Shown piece by piece: positions 10,260 to 22,209 of a stretch of 64,000 bases of DNA. The stretch is taken from the NCBI GenBank assembly GCA_963966185.1, contig CAWZYM010000291.1, positions 248,001 to 312,000 of the forward strand, read 5' to 3'. The notes below the pieces were generated by a model. That model did not search any database. It saw only the letters and a program-made list of their open reading frames with translations, and was not told the origin of the DNA. The translations under genes and the position numbers were made by a program. Every line of letters begins with the position of its first letter. The first letter of the stretch is position 1. The DNA is from Rhabditoides inermis (Eukaryota; Nematoda; Chromadorea; Rhabditida; Rhabditidae).

Positions 10260-11930
10260 TAAGAGGAGAGAGAAAGAGAAAATGAGAGAACGAGAGAACG
10301 AGAGAAAGAGAGAAAGAGAGAACGAGAGAAAGAGAGAACGACAGAAAGAGAGAAAGGGAGAAGAGAATGAGGGAAGGAGGGAAGGAGAGAACGAGAGACG
10401 GAGAGAACGAAGAACGAGAGAAAGAGAGAACGAGAGAACGAGAGAAAGAGAGAAAGAGAGAGAAGAGAGAGAAAGAGAGAAAGAGAGAACGAGAGAAAGA
10501 GAGAAAGAGAGAAAGAGAGAACGATATAACAAGAGAACTAGAGAACGACAGAAAGAGAGAAAGAGAGAAGAGAATGAGGGAAGGGGGGAAGGAGAGAACG
10601 AGAGACGGAGAGAACGAGAGAACGAGAGAACGATATAACAAGAGAACTAGAGAACGAGAGAAAGAGAGAAAGGGCGAGGAGGGAAGAAGGGAAGGAGAGA
10701 ACGAGAGAAAGAGAGAAAGAGAGAAAGAGAGAAAGAGAGAAAGAGAGAAAGAGAGAAAGAGAGAAAGAGAAAACGATATAACAAGAGAACTAGAGAACGA
10801 GAGAAAGGGAGAAAGGGAGAAGGAGAGAAGGAGAGAAGGAGAGACGGAGAGAATGAGAGAACGAGAGAACGAGAGAACGAGAGAAGGAGGGAAGGAGAGA
10901 ATGAGAGAATGAGAGAATGAGAGAAAGAGAGAAAGCGAGAACGAGAGAAAGCGAGAACGAGAGAACGAGAGAACGAGAGCAAGAGATAACAAGAGAACGA
11001 GAGAACGAAAGAACGAGAGAACGAGAGAAAGAGAGAACGAGAGAAAGTGATAACGATATAACAAGAGAACGAGAGTACGAGAGGAAGACAGAAAGGGAGA
11101 AGGAGGGAAGGAGGGAAGGCGAGAAGGAGAGATGGATAGAACGAGAGAACGAGAGAACAAGAGAACGAGAGAAAGAGAGAACGATATAACGAGAGAACTG
11201 GAGAACGAAGGAAAGAGAGAAGGAGGGAAGGAGAGACGGAGAGAACGAGAGAAAGAGAGCGAGAGAAAGAAAGAACTAGAGAACGAGAGAAAGAGAGAAC
11301 AAGAGAACGAGGGAAAGAGAGGAGAGAAGGAGAGAAGGAGAGAAGGAGAGAACGAGAGAACGAGAGAAAGAGAGAAAGAGAGAAAGAGAGAAAGAGAGAA
11401 AGAGAGAAAGAGAGAAAGAGAGAAAGAGAGAAAGAGAGAAAGAGAGAAAGAGAGAAAGAGAGAAAGAGAGAGAAAGAGAGAAAGAGAGAAAGAGAGAAAG
11501 AGAGAAAGAGAGAAAGAGAGAAAGAGAGAAAGAGAGAAAGAGAGAAAGAGAGAAAGAGAGAAAGAGAGAAAGAGAGAAAGAGAGAAAGAGAGAAAGAGAG
11601 AAAGAGAGAAAGAGAGAAAGAGAGAAAGAGAGAAAGAGAGAAAAAGAGAAAGAGAGAAAAGAGAAAGAGAGAAAGAGAGAAAGAGAGAAAAGAGAGAAAG
11701 AGAGAAAGAGAGAAAGAGAGAGAGAAAGAGAGAAAGAGAGAAAGAGAGAAAGAGAGAAAGAGAGAAAGAGAGAAAGAGAGAGAGAGAAAGAGAGAAAGAG
11801 AGAAAGAGAGAGAAAGAGAGAATGAGAGAATGAGAGAATGAGAGAATGAGAGAACGAGAGAACGAGGGAAAGAGAGAAGGAGGAAAGGAGAGGAGGAGAG
11901 GAGGAGAGAACGAGAAAACGAGAAAAAATA
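10260..11930. repeat. Polypurine GAGAGAAA/GAGAGAAC satellite
   Basis: About 1.67 kb is made of degenerate 8-bp purine units. A less common insert, acgatataacaagagaact, recurs at about 10521, 10631, 10773, 11053 and 11181, so there is a higher-order repeat in the left two thirds. The stretch 11360-11640 is nearly pure GAGAGAAA. Long apparent ORFs on both strands here (Ser/Leu/Phe-rich or Arg/Glu/Lys-rich) are by-products of the repeat. Confidence 0.95.
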
Positions 11931-11999
11931 TCGTAAAAATTCGAAATGAAATTGATGAAATAATGAGAGAAAAACGTGTATGAAGATGAGAGAGAAAAT

Positions 12000-12665
12000 T
12001 TCTATGAAATTCAACAAAAGGACATATATTATCTTTTAAAAGTACTTCCGTAAAAAGTGTTGTTTGTGTTAACCTGATTCAAGAAAAGCGCATGCATATA
12101 TTATTAATTTTTGAAAAATCAAATCGTAAACACCTGAACATGAAAACTAACACAAACTTGCTCTTTCAAAACGAAAAATGTTGAATTTAATTCCATGTTT
12201 AATTTTTTTTGACATTTTTACACCTGTATATTGAGTTAAACATTCAAACAACATCACGATTAACATATTATTTTATTGATAAACCGTATATATAATAAAT
12301 ATTTCGTGTCCTCAAAAAAAACACTAAAGAAACAAAACACTCGTATTATTCTGAATGTTAGGTTTCTATATTCGTTTTCTATATTCGTATCATAGGCACC
12401 TCTTTTTGTGCCTCGCGTTTTCTGTTGCCGTCCTGTGCTCTCCACATTTCACAAAGTTCTATTGTTGGTGTTTGTAATAAATATTTCTTTTTTTAACTCT
12501 AAGTGTGTAGCTTTACTATACACAGTGTTCGTTGTTTTACCTTGAAGTCGTCCATGAAAAAAGAAAGTCGTCCATGAATGTCATTTTTACTGCTTGCAGA
12601 ACATATCGCTGGTGGAAAAAGTGATAGAAACGAAAGGATATTGAAAATAGCAATGATTGTTTCAG
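12000..12665. other. Intron or intergenic, A/T-rich
   Basis: I see no exon matching the missing first part of the LIM gene. A frame open from 12578 runs into the LIM exon, but the strong acceptor gtttcag at 12659-12665 makes it more likely intronic. Confidence 0.4.
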
Positions 12666-13180
12666 ACGAGATCCGCGACGGGAAGACCGTGTGCCACCAG
12701 TGCTACCTCACTCGCTACGCCAACAAGTGCTTCAGTGAGTGGAGTACTGTTTGTACCGTAATGGAGGACGGTACTTAGGATTACTGTAGCTACCGTATTC
12801 CTTCCTAGGCTGCCATCTGGGAATCGACTCTGGATTCGTGGAGGCAAAGGGAAAGCGCTGGCATGCCACCTGCTTCAAGTGTGCCGGGTGAGAAGGGAAG
12901 GATTGTCGATTGATTATCGATTGATTGCAGATGCCTGCTGCCGCTGAAGGACGTGTTCGTGGAGAACTCGCAGGGATTCCTCATGCACAAGGTAGGCAGT
13001 CTCTCTCTCTCCCCCCCCCCTCTCTCTCTCTCCTTTCTCTCTATCTCCACCCTCTCTCTCTAGACGTGCTACTGGGAGGAGAAGCTCAATCAGCACGTGG
13101 TTATCCACGAGTACAGGAGGAGGATCGCCAGGGGACAGAAGAACGTGGAAGAGAAGGAGAGGGGGGAGGAGGGACAGTAG
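12666..13180 (+). CDS. LIM-domain protein, 3' exons only
   Basis: Exons 12666-12734, 12809-12887, 12931-12991 and 13064-13180 join in frame to TAG. The first exon holds the end of one LIM domain (CHQC, then YLTRYANKC). A second LIM follows: C-x2-C (CFSC), 16 residues, H-x2-C, C-x2-C, 17 residues, then HKTC. At this last position a His replaces the usual Cys of the C-x2-C/H/D knuckle. The tail is basic and acidic (EYRRRIARGQ, EEKERGEE). LIM domains bind protein partners in cytoskeletal or nuclear adaptors. The exon coding for the first half of the preceding LIM is not found nearby. Either it lies across the satellite or the gene is 5'-truncated. The polypyrimidine tract before the last exon is a C/T repeat (13005-13060). 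Confidence 0.75.
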
Positions 13181-13325
13181 ACGGATGAACAGATTGGAAG
13201 GGGTATGAATCGTCTTGTGTTGAGTTATCTAAACAAAGTTTTAATGTGCGATAAACTATTTGTGTTTCGTATTTTAATTTTTTCTTCTTTTAATATACAA
13301 AACCACGTCGCGTGTCGGCACGTCG

Positions 13326-13330
<5 letters not shown>

Positions 13331-13364
<34 letters not shown>

Positions 13365-13373
13365 ATCACTCTC

Positions 13374-13405
<32 letters not shown>

Positions 13406-13432
13406 GCTCTCCTTCTCTCTCTCTCTCTCCAC
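13331..13432. repeat. (CT)n microsatellite
   Basis: An interrupted CT dinucleotide array just downstream of the LIM gene. Confidence 0.9.
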
Positions 13433-13989
13433 GCGATTAGTCGTGGTGTCATGTTGTCTGGCTCATTCCCCAGTACATGAGCAGCTTGAGAACTCCTGAA
13501 AACATGGCATACAGTTCAATTGTTTATCATTGCACGGCTCGGCCGGCTGATCGCTCGCCACTGTCACAGCGAGTGGCACGCGCCACATGAGCCCGCGCAG
13601 CGCGGCCGCCATTGCAAAGTGCAAATTCAGTGCATGCCGCCTTTGAAGATTCCCACGCGGCGCGGCGCGCGACTGTGACAAGCGATATAGGCGCACGGCG
13701 ATGAGCGGGCCGACCCGTGCATTGCGTATTCAGGAAACATATGGGGACAAAATATGTGGCTGTAATAAGTGGTGCAACGTATTTGTGATTAAAATCAAAT
13801 AAAAGAATAGTAAAACAGATACAAATGCGTATGGAAAAATACAACAGGCATATATACATATATGAAATAAATGTGCTCTGTTGGATATACTGGGGAGCCC
13901 GTGCCCGTATCAATCAGGAAGCGCGGATACGAGATGGTTCAATCATGTATTTTATAACCTCCTCTTTAAAAGAACCGGTGTCTCTGATA

Positions 13990-15770
13990 GCTATAATGTT
14001 AGATGGTAAGGAATTCCATATTCGAAACTTGCGGTGAATGAATGCCTGCGTTTAACGGACAGATCAAAAGAGGGTACGATTCGGTGGCAGTGAGAGTGTC
14101 TCGATGATGTGGAAATGATATTATAGATGGCTGATGAATCAAAGACGGTGCGAACGTGTACAATTTTATGTATGTAGGCAATATCATTGATTGCCCGTCG
14201 TGACTCGAGAGTCTCCAAGCCTAGGAGGCAGAGTCTGGCAGAGTATCCTAGATTGAAAATGCCATTTCTATGGCAGATTCGTCTGGTGAAGTACCGTTGA
14301 ACGCCCTCAATAAGATTCACTGAGCGCATATCGGAGGGATTCCAGAGCTCAGTACAGTACTCCAGCGTACAGCGGTAATATGTCACAAATGCTTTGCAAA
14401 GAACGGTTAAACTGCGGGTACGGTATGCTCGTAAGAAGTCATTGATTCCCCAAAGTGTGCGATCGACAATGCGTTTAAAGGAACAGTGGCGACTTAATTC
14501 TGCAACTAGCTCTCTTGAACGCGCATTACCACTCATGCAAAACATTTGCCGTAGACAGGACTCGAACCGGCGAGGTCTGTGCCACTGCAGCGCACACACG
14601 CATTGAGCCACATAGTGAGTGATCGTGCTTCTTTCGTCTGGGATTATGTGTTCTCTCGCTATTTCTGCAGTATTGAAGAGTTCAATGGAATGGAAGTCGT
14701 GGTGGGACAAATTTTGATTGTTTGAAATAAAATGTTGCAACAGCGAGTTGCAACATTTGAAAGCAACGGATAATCGTTGTTCTTTCTCACAAATCGATTA
14801 AGCTTTTGGTTTATATGATTCTTTTAAACATTCCGAGTCAAAAATAAGTCGCCAGTGTACCTTTAATGTAGTCTTCGAAAGAGAGGCGAGTAGAGATATA
14901 CACACCAAGATCTTTAACACATTCTGGGGATTCTAGACACACTGTGCCAAGTGAACATGCATGAAGCGGATTTCGTTTGCCCAAGTGAAAAACCTGTGTT
15001 TTGCTAGCAGATATGGTGAGACCCCACTCAATCGACCACTCAGAAACACAGTCTACTGCTTGCTGAAACATAGTTCGCGCGGTTCTCAAAGTGCTCTGTC
15101 ATCTGCGCCGCGCAAATCCTCTCCAGCAGTTTAGAAAGTGTGGCAGTGAGAGCAATGGGACGGTAGTTGACTACCTCACTCTGGGACCCACCCTTGTGGA
15201 TGGGTCTCACATACCCTATCTTCCATATAGAAGGAACGACACACGCGGAAAGAGACTGCTGGAAGAGGAGAAAGATTGGAGTGACAACAGAGTCTAGTGT
15301 GCTTCAAGAAAATGTGCGTTATCCCATCTGGTGACGTATTGATTTTTGGCGCGAGTGAGCGTATTGTTTTGGCAATGAGAATGTGGGTAATGTGGAATTG
15401 ATTGATTGAATGGGAAGAATCGGTGAGTGGCGGATGGGTAGATTTGAATACACAAAATCAAAATACTCTGAAAAAGCCTCTGCCTTCTCACTCTCATCAT
15501 GAATGTACATGCCATCAGCAGAGCTTATTGGGCCGATTCCATCTGCGGGGTTCAGCCTAGATCGAACGTGGTAAAAGAATTTTCTTACGCGGGAATGGCA
15601 CACGGTCCCACCCCACAACTCGCAAACTCTCGACGCTAATTTGTAGGCAGTCCCTATAGAGAGTCGGATCCAAAAATGCAGCCGCAGAACTCTGACCGGA
15701 AGTGACGTATGGCTCGCGAAAGTTTTGATACCGCGCATGACATCTTCTGTTTTCAAACTACCTCCACAGC
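13990..15770 (-). mobile_element. Degenerate non-LTR retrotransposon (LINE), internally deleted and interrupted
   Basis: Read on the minus strand. From about 15640 down there is an endonuclease-RT linker (KFFYHVRSRLNPADG), then fingers with PIHKGG and NYRPIAL at about 15150-15230. The frame then breaks near 15090 and resumes after the palm (EWSIEWGLTISASKTQVFHL, about 15040-14980). A thumb/C-terminal part follows (TLWGINDFLRAYRTRSL, LEYCTELWNPSD). The catalytic palm motifs, including the YADD box, are missing, so it cannot encode active reverse transcriptase. A TIR element is inserted at about 14472-14868. The 3' end of the element is not clearly defined. Confidence 0.8.
14472..14868 (-). mobile_element. 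TIR element with internal tRNA-like A/B boxes, copy inside the LINE
   Basis: The left end (aaaggaacagtggcgactta) and right end (taagtcgccagtgtaccttt) are inverted repeats. They interrupt the LINE coding sequence between the STRLSFEDYI and TLWGIND segments. On the minus strand a tRNA-like core is seen (TGGCTCAATGCG as A box, GGTTCGAGTCC as B box, about 14545-14615). It is the same family as 16890-17249 and 23318-23674. Confidence 0.75.
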
Positions 15771-15850
15771 CTCGGTGGCCGAGTGGATAGTGAGTTCCCC
15801 TATCCAGAAGAGGGACTCTTGTTCGGTTCCGTCTCTCCATCCTATTTTTT
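15771..15850 (+). repeat. tRNA-like sequence (pseudo-tRNA or SINE head)
   Basis: The segment ctcggtggccgagtgga resembles a tRNA D-arm/A box, and cttgttcggttccgt resembles a weak B box. The acceptor arms do not pair, so this is not a functional tRNA. It directly abuts the 5' end of the LINE fragment. Confidence 0.4.
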
Positions 15851-16324
15851 TTGCTAATTTTCTTACGTTTATTCGAAAACGCACACTATACGTACGGAAA
15901 TGATTTTTATGCTTCTCCAATCGTTATCACAATTTTAATACTGTAAGTCTATCGTTAGATGGCTGAATGGGAGGGAGGTCATGTAACTGTTTCAACGTCA
16001 GAAAAACAATTCAATTCCATTCAACTCATCGCATATATGAGAGATTCAACTGTGTAAATTGCGGTCTGTACAAAAGACGTTACTGTGATAAAACGATCGT
16101 GTTGAAGTGGAGTGAAACTAAATAAGCAACTACCGCGCCTTCCTGCTCTAACGATCTCTAACGATTTCTTTAACCTTATCGTTCGATCGTTAGAGTTAGA
16201 GATGGTTGTAGGTTGTCATAGGATAGGATACAGATACACAGCTATGTATACACCCACCTCTGAGTATGGCGCCGCTACTCCTATATAATTTGCACATCAA
16301 GCGTATCGAGCTGCAACTCATATA

Positions 16325-16490
16325 CTCAAGGAGTGTCGTTAGAGCCACACTCTCGGATACGAAACAAATTGATAGGATACCTTAGTTAGGAACCCAGACC
16401 GAGCCGTTGTGGCCTAGTGGTTAGCGCATCAGTCTGCCAGATCGAAGGCTTGGGTTCGAGTCCGTGCACTCGATTTTTGTTTTGCCAGCA
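16325..16490 (+). mobile_element. tRNA-derived SINE-like repeat
   Basis: A box tggcctagtggttagcgc and B box gggttcgagtcc lie at about 16412-16465, followed by a T-rich stretch. The acceptor stem does not pair, so it is a tRNA-derived repeat and not a gene. The preceding 70 nt (gtgtcgttagagccacactc onward) recur in inverted orientation at 28440-28505, which shows a dispersed family. Confidence 0.65.
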
Positions 16491-16889
16491 CTTTCTGGAC
16501 TTTGCGTTTCTTGTTGATGGGGAAAACACAGATTACAAATGTTCACGCTTTATTGTAACTGTTTTCAAACTGAACGTTTCAGCCAAAACAATATTTATGA
16601 TGTTCCGTACGTGACATACCGCTGTTTGAAAGATGAATGTACATTCACACTCATTTAGTCTTCAATGGCAAAGGCGAAGACAACGAGTGAGCGAGAGAAT
16701 CTTCGCGCAATGGTCATTGGAGCACCGTGACATGCTGGTCGAGTGGATAGCATTGTAGATGTATCAAGATAGCGACCCGGATTCGAAAAAGAGATTTTTT
16801 TTTTGCAAAACTCACATTCATGACAATCTGACGATTTTAACGATCAAAGTTAAAACGAGTGTCTTCTCTCCGTTGCACTCCGAGAAAAC

Positions 16890-17249
16890 TTAAAGCAACA
16901 GTGGCGACTTATTTTCGACTCGGAGTATTATTAAAAATCATATTATCCTAACACATTTGCAATTTTTGCGAAAGAACGACGACTCTGCGTAATTTTCGAT
17001 TCTGCAACTGCCGAAATGCAGCTCAAAATTTGAATTTCCCGCCAACGCTTCACTGCAAAAACTGGGGTCGGAGACATGACCGCAAATAAACAACGCCCGG
17101 TCACTTGCTTCTTGGCTCAGTGCATGTGCGCTGCGTTGTGCCCCCGATCTTCGCGGGTTCGATTCCGGTCAGCGCCAAATGTTTTGCTCGTGTGAAAATG
17201 AGGAGTTGTGGCAGGTTGTGGCAGAAATAAGTCGCCACTGTTCCTTTAA
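16890..17249 (+). mobile_element. TIR element with internal tRNA-like A/B boxes
   Basis: About 360 bp are bounded by inverted ends (aacagtggcgacttat ... ataagtcgccactgtt). Inside, TGGCTCAGTGCATGTGCGC and GGTTCGATTCC form a Pol III-type A/B box pair at about 17113-17170. A full-length inverted copy lies at 23318-23674 with clear similarity throughout. Confidence 0.8.
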
Positions 17250-18016
17250 GTTTCCAACTCTACTCTGTAACTTTTTGACGCAGTGTTAACGCATACAACG
17301 CACTGATTTTGCGTTAACGCATTGAAAATGTGTGGGGGTGGATGTAACGCAAATTGATGCGTTGGGGTGCGAGAAAGTGCGTAGTTCATAGAAAAGGCGT
17401 TAACGCATTGAATATAGCGAAAAATTGCGTTTATTGAAAATGCGAATTTATTTTATAGATAATGCACATATATTTTCTTTTGGAATTACAACAAAAACAA
17501 CACAACTTGAAATTGAATTTTATTGAACAAATTTGATCGATACAAGCAAGAAGCGAACTTTGCTAAGCAATAACATACAATGAAGAAAACAAAGATCTTT
17601 ATAGTATTCCATCAAGTGATATCACTCCAATTTGAATCCTTATTGATTCTATTCTTGAACAAGACAGTGGTGCCCGTTGTCGAGTCGCGCGTGTGCTGGT
17701 CTGCAACAACCATCACATCATACACTCACTTAAAAATACTAAAGAAGTATCACTATACTAAAGAAGTCAAATACTTAAGAAGTATCACTCCATTCTCTCG
17801 TTTTTCTCTATCTCCCTCCCCCTCTTTTCACCCACCAGTCTTCTTCTCGTCCTCCTGCAAGAGCCACCTCGTTTTCACTCATCTTCAACAGCATCGTGCG
17901 CAAACAGTCGCGCCTAAACAGTAGGAATTCCGATCGAGTTATTCACAACATCACAATCTGATATTACCACTACAAAATCGACTCTCTCACCTATCCATGA
18001 AGTCTTCTTCGAAGAA

Positions 18017-18930
18017 GTGGGCAAGTCGAGGGAGCGCAGTTTCATTTCACCAGGTGGTCGTCCGTCGGTAGCATCATACCGCGCTCGTGGCGACGACTCT
18101 AGAACTCGGCCAGCACCTGAAAGCAACATAACCATGAACACCACGCGGGACGGGCCAATGACGATGAGTAACAGTTTATACAAGTATGAACAAAATACCT
18201 TGAACTGTCCGGGAGACTCGACGTGATCCAGTAATTGTTGAACTTGGGATCGAAGGGCGCCTGATGCTCATAATCTTCCAACACCGAGAACTCGCAGGTT
18301 CGCGTGCCCCTAGAATCAATTCGTTAGTCCATGTACAGAAATAATATTCAGAAAATTGTTAAATTAATACTAACCCTGTGGCGGAGCGCGTTGTCCAAGA
18401 ATCCCTGGGTGATATCACTTGGCGCGCTCCTTGCCGATACAGTTCACGATCTAAATGGTGTCCGTCTGAATGATTACATAACGTTTCAATACATCTTGTA
18501 CAACAACAACTTGCGGGCGAATCGGATTGCAAATTCCCAAATTCAAAAGAAATCATAAGAAAAGACGAGGTGAGACAAGAGTGAGGTGCAGAAGAGAAAC
18601 ACAACAAGGTTCGTTTGCATTGTGCATACCTGCGAGAAGTCGTCGCTCATGTGTCCGGCACGTCTCTGCAGAAGAACGCCGGCGGCCGGCACACCTCGGT
18701 GTTGCCGCTCTCCAAGTCGGCCGTGTGGCCAACCCCTTGCATCCTTCCAGCGGACGGCTGCACCGTAGGCACCTGAACGTTTTTGCGATACAAACAATAA
18801 ATTCATAACGATAATACTACACTAAACAGCCTAAGTATACACAAAGAACCGTACCTATGTGATGAACACTCGGCGCGGCGTACTGGCGACGCTCAGATCG
18901 TTGTCCTCGAGATAGAACAAGACCCGCTGA
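18017..18930 (-). pseudogene. Frameshifted multi-exon gene fragments, family unknown
   Basis: On the minus strand several segments look like former exons flanked by GT/AG sites. About 18928-18850 has RVLFYLEDNDLSVASTPRR, then a stop at the donor. About 18788-18632 has HTADLESGNTEVCRPPAFF, then a TGA and a frame change to SDDFSQ. About 18455-18380 has IVNCIGKERA, then a frame change to SDITQGFLDNALRHR. About 18304-18199 has CEFSVLEDYEHQAPFDPKF. Stops and frameshifts break any single reading. The first fragment weakly recalls the YLED-type strand of DM10 domains, but I would not assign it. All lie inside the 17276-20172 element. Confidence 0.4.
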
Positions 18931-19646
18931 ATTACTTTAATTAGAAACAAATACAGTAACATATTATACGTTTCCAATCATACGTTCATAATCAACAATA
19001 CAACTTCAAATTATCTCGGCAATAGCGATCTTGTAATTCGCGCACCGCACGGCACCCTGCTATTGTAAAAGTTTTTGCCAAAAATGCAAATACAAAGTAA
19101 TATGTTAACGGAAATGAACGCAAACAAACAACAAAGTAAAATACTAACAAAACAGTGATAAGAGGGGAATGGATGGACACTTGTGAGTTTTTTGCTACGC
19201 TGAGTGTTGACGAACAGTCGGTAACCGTAAGAAGTTGTGCGTATCGTATTTTTTCACGTCTTGGATGGCCCATTTTAGAAGATCGTACATTTTGTTTGAG
19301 TGGCAAAATGAATTGAACACATTATTGTCCGGAGTTTACTTTTCAAACAATAAACGAAAACACGCAAAACAACAATGGGGAAAAAAATAAAAATAAAAAT
19401 AAAAAAAATAAACAACAACAACATTAAATAAGATCACAACGACGTGGTGTGATGCGTCAGAATCTTTCGCTTGCCACCCTTTTTTCGTCAAGCTCACTCA
19501 AGAGGCACGAAAAATTCGGACTTACTACATGATGAGGTACAAACCGGCACGATTTTCCAATGGGAATTTATAGTCAGAATCGGAGAGATAGCTCTTGGAC
19601 AGGCGCCCAGTAGCCGCCGCACGCGGATGATGGGCACGTGACGCGA

Positions 19647-19708
<62 letters not shown>

Positions 19709-19905
19709 AGGGAGGGAGGGAGGGGAGAGATAGAGAGGAGAGAGAGGGGGGAGAGAGGGTAGAGAGATAGGGAGAGAGAGAGGGGAGGGAGAGATGGTGG
19801 AGATAGATAGAGAGAGGGAGAGAGGGGAGAGAGATATGGTGGAGAGAGTTGGAAAGAGATGAAAGAGAGAGGGACAGAGATGGAGAGAGAGGGGAGATAG
19901 AGAGA
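19647..19905. repeat. GA-rich compound microsatellite
   Basis: A (GA)n tract grades into GGGA and GAGATA units. It lies inside the 2.9-kb TIR element. Confidence 0.9.
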
Positions 19906-20172
19906 TCACGGAGTAAAAGTACGACAAAAATGTGTCGCTTGAATTATAAACCTATCTCCGTTGACACAATCACTCGCATTAGTAACGCACTTTCTCGCAC
20001 TCCAACGCAACACGGTGTGCTTGAGAATTGCGTAAAAGATGCGTTGTTTAAAATTTGCGTTGACACAATCACTCGCATTCCTAACGCATTTTCTCGCATT
20101 CTAACGCAAAATAGGGTGCGTCAAAGTTGCGTAAACGGTGCGTTGTGCAAAATTTGCGTTAACACTGCGTCA

Positions 20173-22209
20173 TTAATTACCAGAGTAGGCTACACCGAAG
20201 GGAGGGAACGGCGTTTATTGGTTGCGGTTGCATACACGTATGCACATGGTACATACATAAACAATGGCGCGCGCAAACGTATACATAACTGGGGTCGGGC
20301 CAAGAAAGGGATACTGGAGACGGTCCTGTTGGCGTCTCGAACGGGAAGCGCGCGCATTCCTCGTACGGACGAGGAAGGGGAAAAAGGGAAGGGGTTTGCC
20401 GGTGTCGTGCTGGTGTCGCGTCGACACCGATGTTGGATAGATCTAAACTGCTGAAAACGGTTAGTAAAGTAGTTCTACTGTTGCCCGTAGAGGAAGGCGC
20501 TACGACGGAGGCTAAGCCCATCACGCTGGCGAGCACGAAAGAGCTGAGTGAGCAGGGGGAGGAGATGAGCTGCGCTAGCGAGAGGAACTCGGAGTGAAAA
20601 AACGGCGACGCTCTTCTCCGATGCGCTTCCGTGCCGCTTGTCGGTAGCGAATGCTCCCGCGTAAACGTATGAGCTAAATACAATGGCGAGACCTCACGAG
20701 GCGAGATAGGGCGCCACCGCGCACAAAAGCGTACCGCTGCTAGTACCTGAGTAGAGACGCAGGTAAAAAAAAAACACAATAATCTGGCAGTCGGGAAAGT
20801 GTACTCGTACATTGCATTCTCAGCGACACGCTGCGCCCGCCAAGATAGAAAATCCACTGCCTGAAGCCTGAATCCTGAATGCCCTCAAATAGTGTTGACA
20901 GGTTGAATATGATGCCTTGGAGAAATTGTGTCATCTCTCTCCTCGCCGTTTTGTTTCGATTTATTGCGAGCAGTTTCTGAACTGTCACTCGCCCGGTCTC
21001 CTTTACCGACCTATACATGCAGAAACCAGCAACGAGTAATGTATGAGTACTGTCATGGTTATGGCGCTGGACTGCGCCAAGTGGTCAGAACTGGATCGCC
21101 CGACGCTTGTCGGCTAAAGAGCGACAACGCTCCAGCTGATCTCCGGAGAATAGGCAGAGTGAGTGAGTGAGTAAGTGAGTGAGTGAGTGAGTGAGAGAGA
21201 GAGAGAGTGAGAGCCCGGCTACACCGCGGGGATCCTTAGTAGGATCGGTCGTCCCTCCGAGGACGCTATACAAAATAGTGATAATGAGCTCGCCGTACTC
21301 TAGTATCCAAAATGTTGGGCACACATATGGACCTGCTGGGAGAGCCAATAGGACTGGCGAAAGGTGTGGGAGAGGTGTCAGTTCTCGATACGAGCGCGGA
21401 GGGCGGGTGGGTCAAGTACTGCGGTGGGTGGGCGGGAAAACCAACAAGTCCGTAGAATGAGGTTCTTGTGGCCCGGCCGCAGCTCGGCCAGAAAAAAACG
21501 CGACGCGACCGCGCCGCGTCGCCCTCCATTTTCGGTGTCCCGTTGAAACTTATTAATTGTGATGTGATCTCGCCACTTGGCGTCTTTCATTTTTAAGGAA
21601 ACCGTTCCATTATACTGTCACGCTGACTCAAAGCTCTTGGGAAAAAAGAAGCTACTTTCAGTTTTCGTCAAAGCGTGATCAAAATCAATAGGTGCATCTT
21701 TCGGCTGGGGGCGTCATCGTAGCGTCAGCATCTCGAAATTTGGAGGATCTGTCGTATCGAAAATTGTAAAGTGTTTTCGTTTTGTAACTCGTTTCCCCCT
21801 ACCCAAAAGAAATATTGTTTTCCTTTGCCAGAACTCATATCTGCAAACTGTAACACTTGAAAGACCGGAAACGAGACTCAATTCCGTGAACTGTAACTAT
21901 TTGCGGATTGTAACTTTCCACGAACTAGCGATATCTCGAAACTGTGTTTCCCCGAAAACCGCAAGCAGTAAATTTGATAATCATGAATCAACGCGAAGTA
22001 TTTATAAATCACAGCGAAAGGAGTTAGATACAGTTCTGCTCAGTCGAGTAATTCACAGAGCTCAAGAACGAACAGGCAAAGTAAAGGAAAGCGACATATG
22101 TATTCACTACGCGAAGTTTCACTTCCATACGTAGCACAGCAAAAAGAAATTCGGGTCGTTTCTATTGCTGAGTTCGAGGTTGTAGAGGTTCGGATCTGGA
22201 AAACTGTAG
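20173..22209. other. Intergenic, no recognised gene
   Basis: This is G/C-richer sequence with overlapping chance frames on both strands, including a 226-codon minus frame at 20177-20857 that has no recognisable domain or splice support. A (GTGA)n tract lies at about 21160-21195. Confidence 0.4.

Larger units (their letters stand above)
17276..20172. mobile_element. 2.9-kb TIR element carrying exon-like fragments
   Basis: The first 18 bp (tgacgcagtgttaacgca, 17276-17293) are the exact reverse complement of the last 18 bp (20155-20172). Both subterminal regions are rich in GCGTTAACGCA-type units. The right one has two tandem copies of a ~100-bp block beginning gttgacacaatcactcgcat. No transposase was recognised. 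The interior holds frameshifted exon-like segments and a GA microsatellite. I could not identify a clean target-site duplication. Confidence 0.6.

Noticed and set aside
10245..12017. Very long open frames (up to 456 codons) on both strands
   Set aside because: They are by-products of the GAGAGAAA-type repeat and consist only of Ser/Leu/Phe or Arg/Glu/Lys.
16405..16480. Functional tRNA gene
   Set aside because: A and B boxes are present, but the acceptor and T stems do not pair, so it is a tRNA-derived repeat.
18848..18930. DM10/EFHC-type domain
   Set aside because: Only a short YLED-like match is visible, and the neighbouring fragments do not match that family.
20177..20857. 226-codon minus-strand frame
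   Set aside because: No recognisable domain or signal, no splice support, and overlapping frames on the other strand are also open.
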